Assembly: GCA_026874595.1 (NCBI GenBank)
Contig: CM049318.1
Coordinates: 49,568,750 to 49,632,749 of the forward strand
Direction: 5' to 3'
DNA: 64,000 nucleotides
Source: Sipunculus nudus
Taxonomy: Eukaryota; Annelida; Sipuncula; Golfingiida; Sipunculidae
The notes below the pieces were generated by a model. That model was given only the letters and a program-made list of their open reading frames with translations, was not told the origin of the DNA and made no database searches. Shown piece after piece: positions 1 to 12,720 of the stretch. Made by a program: the position numbers and the translations under genes. Position 1 is the first letter of the stretch, and the number at the start of each line of letters is the position of its first letter.

Positions 1-1035
1 GTGGAGATATTTTTCTTCTTTTTCTTATAATTCTTTTTTATCCGATGTTATTTATTCTTACTTTGAATGTATCTCACTATGGTCTAATTAGTTTGATCCA
101 GTATCACTGACCTTCACCTACAGTTCAAGGTCACATGCCTAAATAAGACCGATTTTTTAGATTTTTAACTAGAGTATTTATTCCAGATACACTAAAAGGG
201 ATCAACATATCTTAAGTGAATCTAGTTTACAATTTTGAAAGTTTGAGATAGGTGACTCAGCATTCTTCAGTAAGGCTGCGTTTCCGCCTAATCATTTGAC
301 CTACAATCTCTCGCATCACACATTAAGCTGCCAGACCAAGCACGTTATATCTGTAGAAAAAAGTAGAATTGCAGTGTGAACCTCGATTATGATATCTATA
401 TTAATTTTTTAATGTTATGCAAATTATGAAAATATGACGTCACTTTTTTCATATAATCTGTGTAAACTCGATGAGGAACGATTAAAAATTTCATTTATGT
501 TTTGCAGAACAATCCCCCCCCCCCAATTTATTAGAGACAAATAAAAAAAAGATTAGATCAGTGTAAACACCCAAAATGATTGAATTGGGGGGGGGGGGGG
601 GGGAACAGGTGGATATCCCTGTCTGCCGTATAATAGCTTTCCAAGAAGTGAAAAGTTTTTTTTTTCACTTATCTGCAGATTGCAGATGCACATATTTTCC
701 CTCCTCATTGTTATTCTTTTTCTACTTATTCTGCCCCTATTTATCCGTATTTATTGATTCTTACTTAGGATATACCTTAATAGGGCCTAATTACTCTGAC
801 CTAGTTTCTGTGGCTTTGACCTTAATTCCAATGTCAAAAGGGTAAAAAAGTGCGGATTTGGGGGATTTTTAATGTTGATTTACCCTTATTCTGTTACAGG
901 TTCGGAAAAATTTATGTAAATGTTATGACAAAATCTAGTTGGAACCATTTCTTTTACTGATGCGCGCGGTGCCTGCGAAACCACACTTTTCCTTTGTTGG
1001 GGCCTTGAGTCTGACTTCAATGTGTATTCCTGCAG
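1..1035 (+). repeat. Intron of the VWA gene with an internal diverged direct repeat
   Basis: The sequence before the acceptor at 1035 has no convincing exon. Two stretches, about 11-180 and 690-870, look like diverged copies: both go from a T-rich tract through TATTTATTCTTACTT, then a CTAATTA box, then a TGACC box. Between them are an 11-base C run (514-524) and a 17-base G run (587-603). The missing first half of the VWA domain must lie upstream of the window. Confidence 0.45.
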
Positions 1036-1241
1036 AGCGTACGTCACGAGAAGCGAAAGAAGCCAAGGAACGGGGTATACGTATCATCACGGTTGCGGTG
1101 GGCGCGTCAGCCAATATGGGGATGATGGACAGTATTGCGTCAGATCCGGTCGAAAATAACGTCATCAAGGTCCCGGATGAAGACGCCATTGATGCTGGGG
1201 TGATCGAGCTGTTACACGCAATATGCGCAGACAGAACATAG
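1036..1241 (+). CDS. Terminal exon of a VWA-domain protein (partial gene)
   Basis: This is the 3' coding exon of a gene whose earlier exons lie outside the window. A splice acceptor (pyrimidine-rich stretch ending TTCCTGCAG) ends at 1035, and the frame runs to a TAG at 1239-1241. The exon begins with two bases that complete a split codon. It encodes about 67 residues with the C-terminal half of a von Willebrand factor A fold: the amphipathic helix SREAKEAKERGI, the buried strand IRIITVAVGA, then SIASDP, the strand NNVIKVPDEDA, and a final helix ending ELLHAIC with the conserved cysteine. VWA domains of this kind occur in collagens, matrilins and shell-matrix or adhesive proteins, where they bind partners through a MIDAS site. 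The MIDAS DxSxS motif would lie in upstream exons and is not seen here. The protein ends four residues after the domain cysteine, so VWA is its last domain. Family assignment is confident; the exact protein is unknown. Confidence 0.85.
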
Positions 1242-1324
1242 GACTCACATAGAATTTGAATCCAAATATATTTCTCACATACAAAACATTCCAAGTAGAG
1301 AACAGGACCAATTTATCTCATCAA

Positions 1325-1330
1325 AATAAA
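1325..1330 (+). terminator. Polyadenylation signal AATAAA of the VWA gene
   Basis: A canonical AATAAA lies about 85 bases after the stop codon of the VWA exon in AT-rich sequence. This gives a short 3' UTR and places the end of the transcript near 1350. No competing upstream AATAAA was seen between the stop and this site. Confidence 0.55.
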
Positions 1331-1889
1331 ATGAACATAAAGATACTTAAAATATTGTCAGCCTATGTTTAGGAAAAAAACCCTTTGTTATTCATTCATA
1401 ACAACATATTAAAATTTGTACAAGTTTTGGGAACGATTTATTATATGAAATGCAATGTGTACATAACGTTTGACGATGTCTTGTATTATTGGCTCAGGAG
1501 TTAATCTTTTTAGTATGGGTGTCTGTCTTGAAAATAAAAAAAAGGTCATTTATAAATGCATTGTACTTTTAAAGTACACTTTTAACTTTTGTTTACTTTC
1601 AAAGAATAATTTGTATAGAATTATAACGGTACTTTAAAAGTATACAGATAACAATTATATACTAATATTGCTATTCATTTCGCACAAATTTATCAGGTTG
1701 ATTCGTAGTCTCTTCGACAGATCCCAGGTAGCGCTGCCAAATAACAGAGCCCTTTTCCATGACATATTCATTTTCTACTTTAATTTTAGGCCCGTTTCAA
1801 TTTGGGTTTGTGTAGATAAATTACCTTATAACAGCTTGTGCACAGATGCATTCGTGCCTAAAATGTGCGCAAAATATAAGATATGAGAT

Positions 1890-2215
1890 ATTCTAGATAT
1901 GAGCGAAAAGTCCGTTTCATCCCCCCTGTCCACCTGATTTTTCTATGAAATTTTGTATTTGTTACATTTCAAAGGAAAATATTAATGTAGAACAGAAGAT
2001 TAAATGGCCTTATTTTCAACATGATAAAAAATTACCTACCTAACACCTTATTTAGGAAGAGAATTATTTAAAAATATAAGAAATCAGTCTTTATTTTACA
2101 ACATTTCAGCCCCGCTTATGGTAGTCAAGGACACTGGTTAGATGCAAAAACAGCCTAAATCTTCTGATTGTATGATGTCCTGTAAACATTTCAGAAATAC
2201 AACCAGCTAAGACAA
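1890..2215 (+). repeat. Dispersed repeat R, copy 1 (uninterrupted)
   Basis: This stretch aligns by eye with 32,625-33,620. Shared landmarks in order are a TACATTTCAA box, AGAAGATTAA/GAAGATTAAGGG, TACCTACCT(T)A(A)CACCTTATTTA, GAATTAT, and CAGCCC(C)G(C/A)CTTATGGT. Copy 1 is continuous where copy 2 holds a ~670-bp insertion, so it serves as the empty site. The class of the host repeat is unknown. From 2216 to 2936 I see no gene, only AT-rich sequence with short chance open frames. Confidence 0.55.
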
Positions 2216-3290
2216 AGATAGCTCCTCTAAATAGTAAAAAAGTTTGTAAAACATAAACTTGAGATTTATCTTAAAACTATTTATTGCCATATTTGGCAGA
2301 TTACTAAAAAATATTGAAAAATGTAAATATTCTTGGACATAATCTCCAAACAAACAAAAGGCAATGGGTTGATAGACCGGAGTATGCATGATATATCGTC
2401 AGAAATTCAAACCAATCAAAATGCGCCTTGCATAAATCCTTGGCGGGCTCTCTGGTTGCGTTGCTAAGGGACCTATGGGGAGTCTGCTGGAGTGGTTGTA
2501 ACACCGCAGCTTGCATTAGATATAGCTTTCATCTCGATAAAGATACTCTAGCGGTTGAATTAGGCTTCAGAAGGGGGAGATTTGTGTTATATATAAACAG
2601 ATTATTTGCATTACCACTTTATAAAATATATTTTGCTTTGACAGTGATGAGAATTTTATTTTTTTATAATAAATCACGTTGCTTTTCAAAAGTATAATGT
2701 CTTAGTGTTGTTTAAGTATTTCTTGGTTGAATACGTCATATTATGAGAAATGTTAGGTAAACCGAAAGATTTATCATTATTTGTAGACTGAGTACTATTC
2801 CTAATATCCTTATAGGAATTACGCAAGGAATACCAATATGCAATTCGGATTATCAGAACTAGAAATTCGAGTCTACATTTCAGTACACCACGTTTTCTGT
2901 ATTAAGAAAAACAGTTTGTGTAAACCTGGTCTGGGGCAGTGATGTGGTCGAATCCACACCATCTAGGTCAGCGAGTGCAAGTCCGAATCCAACCAACCCG
3001 AGTCCAAGATCGAGTCCTTGAGGTTCTAGTCTGAGCCATTTTCAAATCGAGTTCAAGACAGAGTCCAGTGTAAATAAAATTAAAATGAGAATTGGAGAAT
3101 ATCATATACATTTTTATGTTGGTTTATCCATGCTTTACACTTGTATGTTTCATTACATTTACCTCCCGACGCAGTGCTGAAGCTTGGTACATATGAGCTG
3201 TTTTACCGGATTTTTTACTACTGGGTCGGCCTAGTTTTTTTCGAGTTCTTACCACCACAAGTCCGAGTCTTGGACCCTCGAGACCAAGTC

Positions 3291-3373
3291 CAGTGGCGTA
3301 TCCAGGATTTGATAATAGAGGGGGCGCAGCCCTTAAGTCGGGAAAGGGGGCTGTTCTGCGTCTTTTAGACATG

Positions 3374-3429
<56 letters not shown>

Positions 3430-4831
3430 CTTTTTAATTATATTGATATTCCACAAAGCCCTATTAGTAGGAAGCAATCATATTTAAACTTGTTTGAACA
3501 CACTGTGTGGCTGTTAAATTGTCTCCTACTAAACATATCAAATATTGTTAGTTTGTGCATAATTATTATGATTATTATATGTAATTTTGTAAGGTATCTA
3601 GTTCAATTTGTTTATTATGTTAACCGTGGGAACCTCATCTATATATATATAATGCATTATTTGAACAACAGAAAAATACATGCATCAATAAGTGTAGTGT
3701 TGAAACTAATAGTAACTTTTAAGTCAGCACACATGTAAAAGAACCGAAATGGATTAACTATTATATATCACTGAATCTGTCGAAGGATACCACATCTGTT
3801 TTTCAAGTAGAGCTTCTGATAATGAATTCCATAATATAGGTTTTCGTAGATAAATTATTTTTGCAGAAATTAAGTTCGAACTATAGCCAGTTGGAGTTAA
3901 AAAGAAATAAAGATAGTCTGACCTGAGGTAATTAAAGTACATAAACACAAGAAATATTAGAAGTGAAAAATACTCATTGGCTGTTATTTGCATATCATTT
4001 TCAGGTTTATATTATTATTGAAAATGCAGCTCCTGACATAAAGCCTGTCCATCTAGCTCCATTGACAGTAGCTGGGTATTTAGAGGTGATTTTAATTACC
4101 CGTGAACCAAGAAACCAGAAGCTTTCATATAGTCTCGTGGTGTATTCCAGGGTAAATTTTAAAAATTAGGCAAAGCAAGCGTCTAGTGAAAGTACAAATA
4201 GCTTGCATGGATTGTTTAACAGAGTTTTTGATCCACCATCATGTTACAGAACAATCACAGGGTTTTGAGACTTCACTTCTGCTCACAAACAAAATAGAAA
4301 AGAGAAATAGTAAAAAACATGAGAGAAATGTGTAAGTATATAATTCCTTTACTGTTTAGATTTATTTTAGAAATTTTCAAAACACTCTTTTCATTTACAT
4401 TACGAACAATATCTTGCTAAGCTTTTGTTCTTTCTTCACAAAATTTCAACAAATACAACAAAACTAGTTTCTCTTTAGGTCAATAGGAACCTTTCGAACT
4501 GATAATAAATATACATTATTATATAAGATATATATATATATATAAATATTTACATTACAGACAAGATCTTTCTTGTTTTTCTTCTTTGTTTTCCATATGG
4601 GAATAACATTACCATAACCGCGCATAGAGAAACATGAAAACATTTTTTTTACATAAAACGCCATATCTTATATCCATGTGTGCGCATACTCAATTAAAAT
4701 AACATAAAATAAATCTGAGTTAACAAACATAACTCTTGCCGGTAGTTGACTGGTAATAGTGTTAGCAGAATTTTAGGGGGGGGGGGGGGCGCCCCTTTGC
4801 GCCCCCCTATGAATACGCCCCTAAAGTCCAC
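3291..4831. mobile_element. Nested MITE-like element with GGGGGCGC-rich inverted ends
   Basis: The left end, CAGTGGCGTATCCAGGAT followed by GAGGGGGCGCAG, is mirrored at the right end by GCGCCCCCCTATGAATACGCCCCTA. The inverted ends match in the core GGCGTAT and the G-rich GGGGGCGC block. AAGTC flanks the left side (3286-3290) and AAGTCC the right (4832 onward), as expected if it inserted into the AGTCC repeats of the surrounding hAT-like element. It contains a (TA)n tract at 3375-3426 and a 14-base G run at 4776-4789. No coding sequence is recognisable inside. Confidence 0.5.
3375..3426. repeat. (TA)n microsatellite
   Basis: About 26 uninterrupted TA dinucleotides lie inside the nested element, close to its left end. 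Confidence 0.95.
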
Positions 4832-4891
4832 ATCCGAATCCCTGAAAAAGTGAACTCGAATCTGGACTCGTCTTACATCACTGTTCTGGGG

Positions 4892-5362
4892 TCTGTATTT
4901 TATTGATGAATCGGCGAAAGTCCATGAGGGACAGCGATTTCATTTACCAAAATAACAAAAGTAAATTATTCACTAAAGTATTCATAAATGTAATGTCTTT
5001 CAGATTATTTTTTAAATCATCGTTATTACTTTGTCTTTACGAATATTTAGTCTAGGCGGACGAAGGTACTTGGTTTCTCTTCAATCTAAATGGAATTTGT
5101 TCTTATAGCAACGAGCTTAATCATCCCTTTAAAAACGACGCATCTCTAACAGAAAACTACTTCTGTTAAACGTAATATAAAGGTAGTTTCTATGTATCCC
5201 CCTCTTTTTATATACCTTATTCTTTAACATTTTAAGACTTTGGCATCCTTACAAGAGTATTGTGAATTTGAGATCCATACATTATTTTCAATGCTTTACT
5301 GTAAATAAAGGTTTTATATAGAATGAATGGACGCAAATACAAACGACATCCGACATTTTTGC
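4892..5362. other. No gene seen
   Basis: AT-rich spacer between two mobile elements. No exon, RNA gene or clear repeat was recognised. Confidence 0.5.
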
Positions 5363-5531
5363 GGGGGCGTAGCCAGAGAACTCCCCCCCCCCCTACACAC
5401 ACACACACACACACACACCCGGTCGCATCAACGTCTTCCAGGAATTTCACTTAGTCTAATAATAATTAATTGAATAACTGATATTTCTAATTTTAATTAA
5501 AACATTGGTTCCTTGAGTGGAATTATTGTGA

Positions 5532-5587
<56 letters not shown>

Positions 5588-5648
5588 TCAATTGCCTTCG
5601 TCTCGTTTTCGCCCCCTCGATTCCCTCCCTCTATCCCGGCTACGCCCC
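5363..5648. mobile_element. Small MITE with GGGGCGTAGCC inverted ends
   Basis: The left end GGGGGCGTAGCCAGAGA is inverted at the right end as TCCCGGCTACGCCCC. The 286-bp interior is simple sequence: an 11-base C run, (AC)n at about 5396-5417 and (TA)n at 5538-5582. The flanks share only TTTGC, so a target-site duplication is weak. The design (hAT-like ends around microsatellites) recalls the nested element at 3.3-4.8 kb, which it may be related to. Confidence 0.5.
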
Positions 5649-6570
5649 GGATTTGCTATTTGGATATAAATAAATGAATCTTGGTGAATTGTATTTTATT
5701 ACATATTTGACAAACATGCACTCCTGGTAAGGCTCTTGTTTCTGTAGACTTTCATTATATGAATCATGTGCGTCTCGCTTACATTTGTACAACATACCTT
5801 GGCTTGATGTTTGAAATAAATGCTGAATATACTCTTTGTGTTTAAACTCGTGCATTTATGAATTTACATTTGGTTCAAACCACTGGAGCTGCTTTACCAT
5901 ACAGCCACACAGCCGGTGTCCCTGAATACCTAAAGCGCACTTCTGTCAGTATTTGAGACGCCCTCTTCCTTCCCTGCAATCTCCACCAGAATTCGCTATC
6001 CCTGCGCTACGCTGACATCAACCTCGTACCCGGAGTAAGATCTGTTGTGGCTTATGAATGATACCTGCTTGAATATGACGGAATTAAGCTTACTTAAGGG
6101 CATAGGCAGGGAAACTGGTAAAATAGATGATGTTTCGTCCCCTCTTGATTTAACGCAAACTCCCCGTGGGCCTTTTGAAAGGTTCTTGCGTGTGTAAGTA
6201 AATAAAGTAATTTGTTGAAAATCAACAACATTGGAGATCAAGCGCAAACCTAGGCGGAAGTGGGCGATAATGGATAAATGGATGGAGAATGTACGACCTC
6301 AGAAATAGGGTAAAAAAATACAAGGTGCAAACCTGGGATCTAGGACTAACATATTGTGTCCAGTAAGTGAGTTTTTGAAGGGAAGCCTTATGAGACCCAA
6401 ATTAGGAGAAATAATAACAAAAAAAAAGTAAAAAAAAAATAAAAATAAAATGGGGTTGAACTCTTTGGGACCTGGGAAAAATCACCACAAAAAATACCAA
6501 AATATGGATAAGGAAATAAACTCATCAAGCCCTATAAGACTCCCTCCAAACGGGAGGAGGTTTAATTAGT
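5649..6570. other. No gene seen; AT-rich spacer
   Basis: Short open frames on both strands have no recognisable motif. A poly-A-rich patch lies near 6,418-6,450. A small hairpin, CCTCC-AAACG-GGAGG, sits at about 6,543-6,559, just left of the C tract that opens the next array. Confidence 0.45.
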
Positions 6571-8170
6571 CCCCCCCCCCCCCCCCCCCGAAGATGGAGG
6601 ACTACTAAAATAGTTCCTCCGCCCGTCCGTCCCGCCCTATTCTTTTACCACATATCTTGCATCTTTCTTCACCAAATTTTACAGACCCACCCAGCACATG
6701 ACTGACATGTGACTTTCACCTGCTATGTGCGCCTCCACTGTTTAACGATTTTCTGCGCCTCAAAATGTTTTTTTTTTCATTTTACTCAGATAAGTCAGTA
6801 AATAAGAACACTTTAGCCTTCAAATCAAATGCAAGGTTTCCTTGGAGCTAGGTGAATTTAATGAATACTATATTGTATAGAATTATTTTCAGACAGATCT
6901 TTCAACTGGAGTTCAAATTTTGCTGATCGTGAAATTGTCTTATAACCTTCAGTCTGTCTGTCCTGCCCATTCTTTTACCACATTTCTCTAAGACCCGTGA
7001 TGCTTTTTTTTCACCAAATATTACACACTCAATACATAACCGCCAGGTGATTATCACCGGCAGGTGGCGCCACCTCTGTTTAACGGATTTCTGCACTCCA
7101 AATTCTTTTTTCAGTTTCCTTCATATAACTCAGTAAATAAGTACACTTTAGCCTTCAAATCATATGCAAGGATTCCTTGTGGCAAGGGAAATTCAATGAA
7201 TACTATATTGAAAAGAATTATTAGTCCCTTGCAATTTTACACACATGTTAGTCACATGACGAGCATGTCATGTATTCCTGCCGGTGGTGCCACCTGTGTT
7301 AGACCTACATTTTCAGCCCTCAGCTGTATTCGCTTAAATTTGGATAATTCAGTAAATAAGAAAGCTGAAGCCTCCAAATCATATACACACATTCCTTAGA
7401 GTAAGAGGAATTTAATTATTACTAAATGTAAAATGATTCTTTAATAAGATTTTTAAAATGATGCTTTAATATGTCTAACAATTCAGCAAATTCTGTATTT
7501 TCATTATTCCATTTTTTTGTGTGCAGAAGATTATTACAATGTCGGGTGGACACAATTAACATGTGACTGCTATTTGATATTTCACCGGCAGATGGCACCA
7601 CTTGTTGTCGTGTCCTCTCTTTGAGATGAAATGGTATTTTCTAGTTATTCTTGAAGTAGTCTGGAAATGTCTACTATATCATTCATATACCTCAGTCACA
7701 TCCATCTTAGAACATAAGAAATAAGATTCATGTGGTTAAAATGTGCATTTAAACAGAAATAAAATTCATGTGAATGGTTTACTGTATCCCCGGACTGAGA
7801 AGTTGGAGATACGGTTTTGATACGGTCGCGTAACCGCTGACAAATCTTAAGGTCATGAAGATTACCATGGGTGACCTTCACCTTGAATAGGTCCATTTGG
7901 TCCATTTTTGCATATAATCACCTGTATATGAGGAGTGGTTCAACAGATTAGCTCTTTGTTTATTTCTATGGAAAGCTCTTGGACAGCTTTATCAGGTATT
8001 GAACTCTGTTCGCGCCACCTGTAGTTATTTTTCAATTATGGCTGTCTGTGGGTCTATTTTAGATTAAATTTATTTCAGTAATACTGTAAGTTTCCGGCCT
8101 GAAATTTTGCAAAGTCATATATTGTGGATAGATTAATCGCATATATAAGACAGGTGGCGCCACTGATAAC
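6571..8170 (+). repeat. Degenerate tandem array of ~290-bp units with palindrome GGTGGCGCCACC
   Basis: A 19-base C run (6571-6589) is followed by a bulged hairpin, GGAGGACTA...TAGTTCCTCC (6596-6620). Units then recur with the order CCATTCTTTTACCACAT, TTCACCAAAT, ACATGTGACT, palindrome, CAGTAAATAAG, AGCCTTCAAATCA, GAATACTATATTG. Clear units start near 6,613 and 6,948; more diverged ones start near 7,223 and 7,480. The palindrome is exact at 7063-7074. It is degenerate at 7283-7294 (GGTGGTGCCACC), 7591-7602 (GATGGCACCACT) and 8153-8164 (GGTGGCGCCACT). This is probably the core of a non-autonomous transposon, but I could not fix both ends. Confidence 0.6.
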
Positions 8171-11100
8171 TGTGTGATGTTTGGTCTTTTTGTTTAGTTG
8201 CATCCATTACACAAGACACCTTTAGATCCTGTATTGTCCTATTTCAGCCAATACCAAGGGAAAGCCTGTCACAGAAAATACCCACATTTTACGCTCCCGA
8301 GGCAGCGGAAATCTTGCGCTTCTAAAGAAGATTTCTGATTTCTGAATTTCACGCTGCCAGCTTTGACCGTTTATGATATATTTAGACACCAGATGGCGGT
8401 TTGCTGTCCGCTGAAAAAAAAACGTACGTATGATGTGACAAGCAGCCAACCTGATGCCAATAAACAAACACTCGACAGGCATCCTTGCTCCTGCCATAGC
8501 TGCGCTTCAAGCGCCGCTTGGTGAGAGTTAACGGTCAAATTTTTATTGCTCCCTCTGTATTCTCGCATCATCGACCGATTCGATTATGACATTATGACTG
8601 TGTTAGCGTAGCCATGTATATGTTGTCTGCAGAACTAAAACCAGCCAGCGAGGTGTGCACGCAGCCTTTGTTGTTACGTTTCATTTGAATTACAACTAAC
8701 CGGCCGGGTGTCCTATGTGCAAAAGGTCCTAAGCATACCACGTCTGGGGCAATTCTCTTTGAGCCTGTGGCCTGTTCATACGGTTACCGGGGCGATGAGC
8801 TGTCACTCAAAACGAAATGAACATGATTGGCTCCGTGTATTCCTCGCTTGGCCGTGTCTTCCAGCACAAGGTCTCATCTGATTGGACAAAAATACAGTGC
8901 TCCCCCCTGGTGTAGCAATTCAGGATACGAGGTCATAACAAACAGCGCTAACGATAAGGAGTATAGGCCTATAGTTAAAGCGCTGTGTAAAGAGCGTACC
9001 CACATTTGAGTTATGCATGTGGCTGGGGACTATTTGTGCCTCTGGACCCTTGTTAATCACGTCACTCTGGATCCCTTCCCTGCCATGAGGGACATACGAC
9101 AGATATGTTTGTTTTTAAACAAGCATATAGTATCCAACCTTAAAGTAAATTTATTCAGTTTGATAATTATCCGAATATGCATTTTGAAGAAACTAAACCT
9201 GTGATATATATATATATATATTAAACATAAATATCGTGGTTAAGTAGGGCTTTCAACCTTATGCAGCACTAAAACTCACTCTTGAGTATGTGATTTCTTT
9301 GTTGTTTTGAATTTTTTGGCTGTTACGAAATTTTCACCTGCTTCGTTCTGAGTGTGTTTAAGTTTCTGTGCACAGATCCCAGACAGGTCAGCCATATCTT
9401 AAGAGATTTTCTTGATTGATAAATGTCATGCATATCATCTTAATATAAAACCTAATCGTGATGTGTGTAAGTGTTACACATCTTTCCAACGTGACGGCCG
9501 TGTCAAGGATACGGAATCTCGTCTGTGTTGGGCATGTTCGTAGGAAATGTGATTAGTCTGAGATAGGAAATACGATGCAAGTACCAACCCCGCAATTTAA
9601 ATTTGAAACCCTAACGGGCATTAATTTCTCGTGCCGCGAGGCGCGGCTTTAACCGAATCATGAGAACAATATACGTGCTTTCCCTTAAGGTCGAACTGGC
9701 TGAGAATATATTTGGCATCCCGATGATAATTGAATATCTTACGACCCTGTATAGGTCTTACATGTAATGAATTGGGTGACAGAACGTCTAGCCGGACCTA
9801 CTTGTGACTTATTGAGAACAAATTTAGTTCTCAAGCACACAATCTGAAACCAGAAAAAAGGTTAACAATGGGACCACAGAAACCCAATTTCATAAGATAT
9901 GGTCTACCTTCTCAATGTCGTCTCCGACAATTTATCTCCTGCATCAACTGTTTGTCAAAACCATGGCTTTCTGTCACTAGGCACGAAATGCTTTTAGATT
10001 TTCAAATCTTTCCTGATGTGGTCTGAAAGGGGTACAAGAGGTTCGCATTGGCTGTCGAAAGATTTCCCACCTGCAATTTGCTGCATTAAAGGTGAATTTG
10101 ATTTGATATATTAAAGCAAGAATTATATCTATCTGTAATATTATTTAATATTCATCAAACGAAAAAGGGTTTCTAAACCTCCACATGAGCGCTTGCAATG
10201 ATTGTAGACAGTAACGCTAAGACGTTAGCTGAACTATTGACGTGGCCGGAACCGATCCCGAGGAATTTATTAAATTATCAAAAAAGTTATTTTATATTTA
10301 CTTACCCCGAATACTGGCTCCAAGGCCGGGAATCTCTGCTGCAGCTGGGGAACAAATTGATCTGTGCTACAAATGGAGAATGAATCGTGCTTTTTTGCCG
10401 AATAACATGAGGCGACATCTAGCGACCGAGTGTCACACTTCCTGTATCATTCAGAGTTTGATCCCATGAATAAATGAAAACCTGCATTCTAAAGAATATA
10501 AGCTTCCGCCATGTGGGGGTCCCTATCGTTGGATGCTACCTAAACCCACCCTTTCGCCATAGGTCTTTAGTACTCGAAATGAATCACTTCCTGATAGGCA
10601 CTGTGGGAAGGCCGGGACTACTTTGTCACAACAGTCAAACTTTAAATAAAAATTTGTTACATTTCAAGGAAACACGTTCTGTTTTATGTTTCACACTAGC
10701 TGACAAACCCGGCATACCGGGCTTTTTACCGGGTTGGGAAGATGTTTAAATTGACAGAATCCTTTTTGATAGAAAAAATTCAAAGAAAATACAGATTTTC
10801 AGTAGTTTACAGTCTCAATAAGATATGTACAATTATTTTGTAAACAATTATTTTGTGGCGCTGTGCTCGTGGCGAGAAATTCATACACCGGTATGTTGAC
10901 CTTGAAGACTTGGTCAGTGGTGATTTTTACATTAATTTGCGAACCGGAATGGGACGCGGGGACCCTCCAGGTTTCGATGACCTTTGACTGGTTACTATTT
11001 TTGGACGTTTAAAGTACAGGTTAATGTGAGGAAGACATTCTTTCAACATAGCTTATCTTAACCTCTAATTTAATCGGTGAAGGAAGACATGAAAGACGAA

Positions 11101-12100
11101 TTAAATGTAAGTTTTAAGGCAAGGAAACTGTTCCTGAAGAGAGAAATGGACATATGCATACCTAGTTAGTAGCAGAAGCGGACCCAAGGGAAGTCCAGGG
11201 GGTCGGTCCCCCTTTTCAGCTACATCCCTTTTTTAATCGTATTAGACCAATTTTTAGGCCTGGAACGTTTGCCCCCACCCCAACCCTTTTCCGGAAATGG
11301 GGACGTTGTATTGGGTTTAGTCATTCATCCTCCTGGGTTGTACCCCTCCTTTTCGTAAAGCGAGCCAGAGTCTCGCCAGAGCCATGTGTTTTTCACATTG
11401 ACTGACTACACACGTGGGTCAGAGCCTTTTTTCAAATGTCAGCCCAAACATGCATAAATACGTCACTGAAAGCAAGGTTATTCATATGCACGGTAGTCCT
11501 TAAATCGGCTTAATTCTGGACTTGAGGTGACCACAAAGAAAATCCTGTCTTTGCCGTAGGCAGTTCGGCTGTTTTCGTTGATGGCCTCCGCTCATATCAG
11601 AAACACGCAAAAATAACTAAAATTTATGTGTACATTAAAAATTATTTATTCTGATATCGGCCATGTCACTGAGGGAACAACAACTTTTAAAATGAGGCAT
11701 GGAACAGTATCATACGCAACGTGGTTTCAGAGAACATTGCGAACAGAGGTGGACCGAATTCCTTTTAGAAGTATTAGATGCGCATCTTACAAAATATCAC
11801 TTTTTCCGTGAAGTCCTTCCAACAAAAACACTCATGTTTATGTAATTTGTCTTGAAACAACTTATTTGGACCTGGCTGAGAACCTGCTAAGAGAAACACT
11901 TCAGCAACCTTCACCAGACCGACTTTTTTTGTAAAGAGCATCATCGAAAACGTAAGAAAAAAATTTGGTGAACGATTTAAAGCGGTGGTGTTACCAAATT
12001 ATGGGCATATTTTCAAAAGATGGACAAAATAAGGTTTGCGGAAATGGAATATTCAATACTATTTTTTGTAGGTTTTGTCTAATTTCTTTAGTATTGCCTT
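8171..12100. other. No gene seen; repeat fragments only
   Basis: About 4 kb with no supportable exon on either strand. It contains a (TA)n tract at 9204-9220 and a head fragment of the hairpin-headed MITE family at about 10,472-10,545 (TGCATTCTAAAGAATATA then GCTTCCGCCATGTGGGGGTC). Around 11,165-11,240 is a stretch (GCGGACCCAAGGGAAGTCC then GGGGGTCGGTCCCCC) that looks like a decayed MITE end. The open frames here have no family motif and read as chance. Confidence 0.5.
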
Positions 12101-12720
12101 AGTACTATGTTTAAGGTGGATTTGTAATGATACAGGTTCCCTGATATATTTTAGAATGTTCTCATTGAGACCTTAAACAATATTTGTAATATGCTAATTA
12201 GATCCGTCGCAATTAACAAAAATTATGCTGTTTCCAGTATCTCAAGAACTACCTTTGATAAAAGGCCAAACACTATGTCGACCTGGGTTTTCATGGTCAA
12301 AGATTTAAATAAAAGCATGCTAAAAAGAATTGGGATTATAATTTTTTAAAATTTTTAAATATGAAAATTACGGGGACCTTTGACAGAAAGTGTACTTTTT
12401 CCATCATCCCAAGAACTAACAATGATACTTGTTGAAACATTATGCTTATATAGATTTTTTTATGGTTGAAGATTAATATAAAAGCTTAGCAATATTGGTT
12501 TGCAAACATCTTTAATTTTCGGGGGTTTTTTTCTTCGTTTTCTCAAGAACTTCACATAATAATTGGGTCAAATATTCTTAATCTTGACCAAGTTTTCATG
12601 GTCAAGAATTATTTTAAATCATTAACAAGGGCTGAGAACATTTTAATTAGTAATTTGTAAGTAAGCATGATAAAAAAACCTATTCTTCTTTATCTAGTTT
12701 AATTGCGTATAGCAAACATG
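12100..12720. repeat. Diverged tandem array, left part
   Basis: Related ~130-170-bp units are marked by CAAGAACT (near 12,243, 12,409 and 12,543), followed by a TTTCATGGTCAA or TTATGGTTGAA box and an AATTTGTAA or AATTAACAAAAATT box. Similar boxes (GTTCTTGA, CTTTGACCATGAAAA, GGCGGCCCTAATTTGCATA) return at 16,330-16,541 and 17,378-17,640. The three stretches look like parts of one old array later interrupted by other elements. Confidence 0.45.

Larger units (their letters stand above)
2937..4883. mobile_element. hAT-like non-autonomous element rich in AGTCC/GAGTC motifs
   Basis: The left end reads CAGTGATGT and the right end is its inverted match, ACATCACTG. Both flanks carry an 8-bp repeat with one mismatch: GTCTGGGG at 2929-2936 and TTCTGGGG at 4884-4891. 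An 8-bp target-site duplication and CA...TG ends fit the hAT superfamily. Next to each end is a run of degenerate CGAGTCC/AAGTCCGA repeats (about 2945-3065, 3260-3290 and 4830-4880). No transposase frame is present. The interior is occupied by a nested element and a (TA)n tract. A shorter relative lies at 59,230-59,689. Confidence 0.65.

Noticed and set aside
3990-4150. Possible internal exon with TTTTCAG acceptor and CCAGG|GTAAAT donor
   Set aside because: Splice-like signals are good, but it lies inside a nested mobile element and the encoded peptide matches no family I know. RNA data would be needed.
11165-11470. MITE with GCGGACCC...GTCACTGA ends
   Set aside because: One end looks like known MITE style, but I could not match inverted ends or a target duplication.
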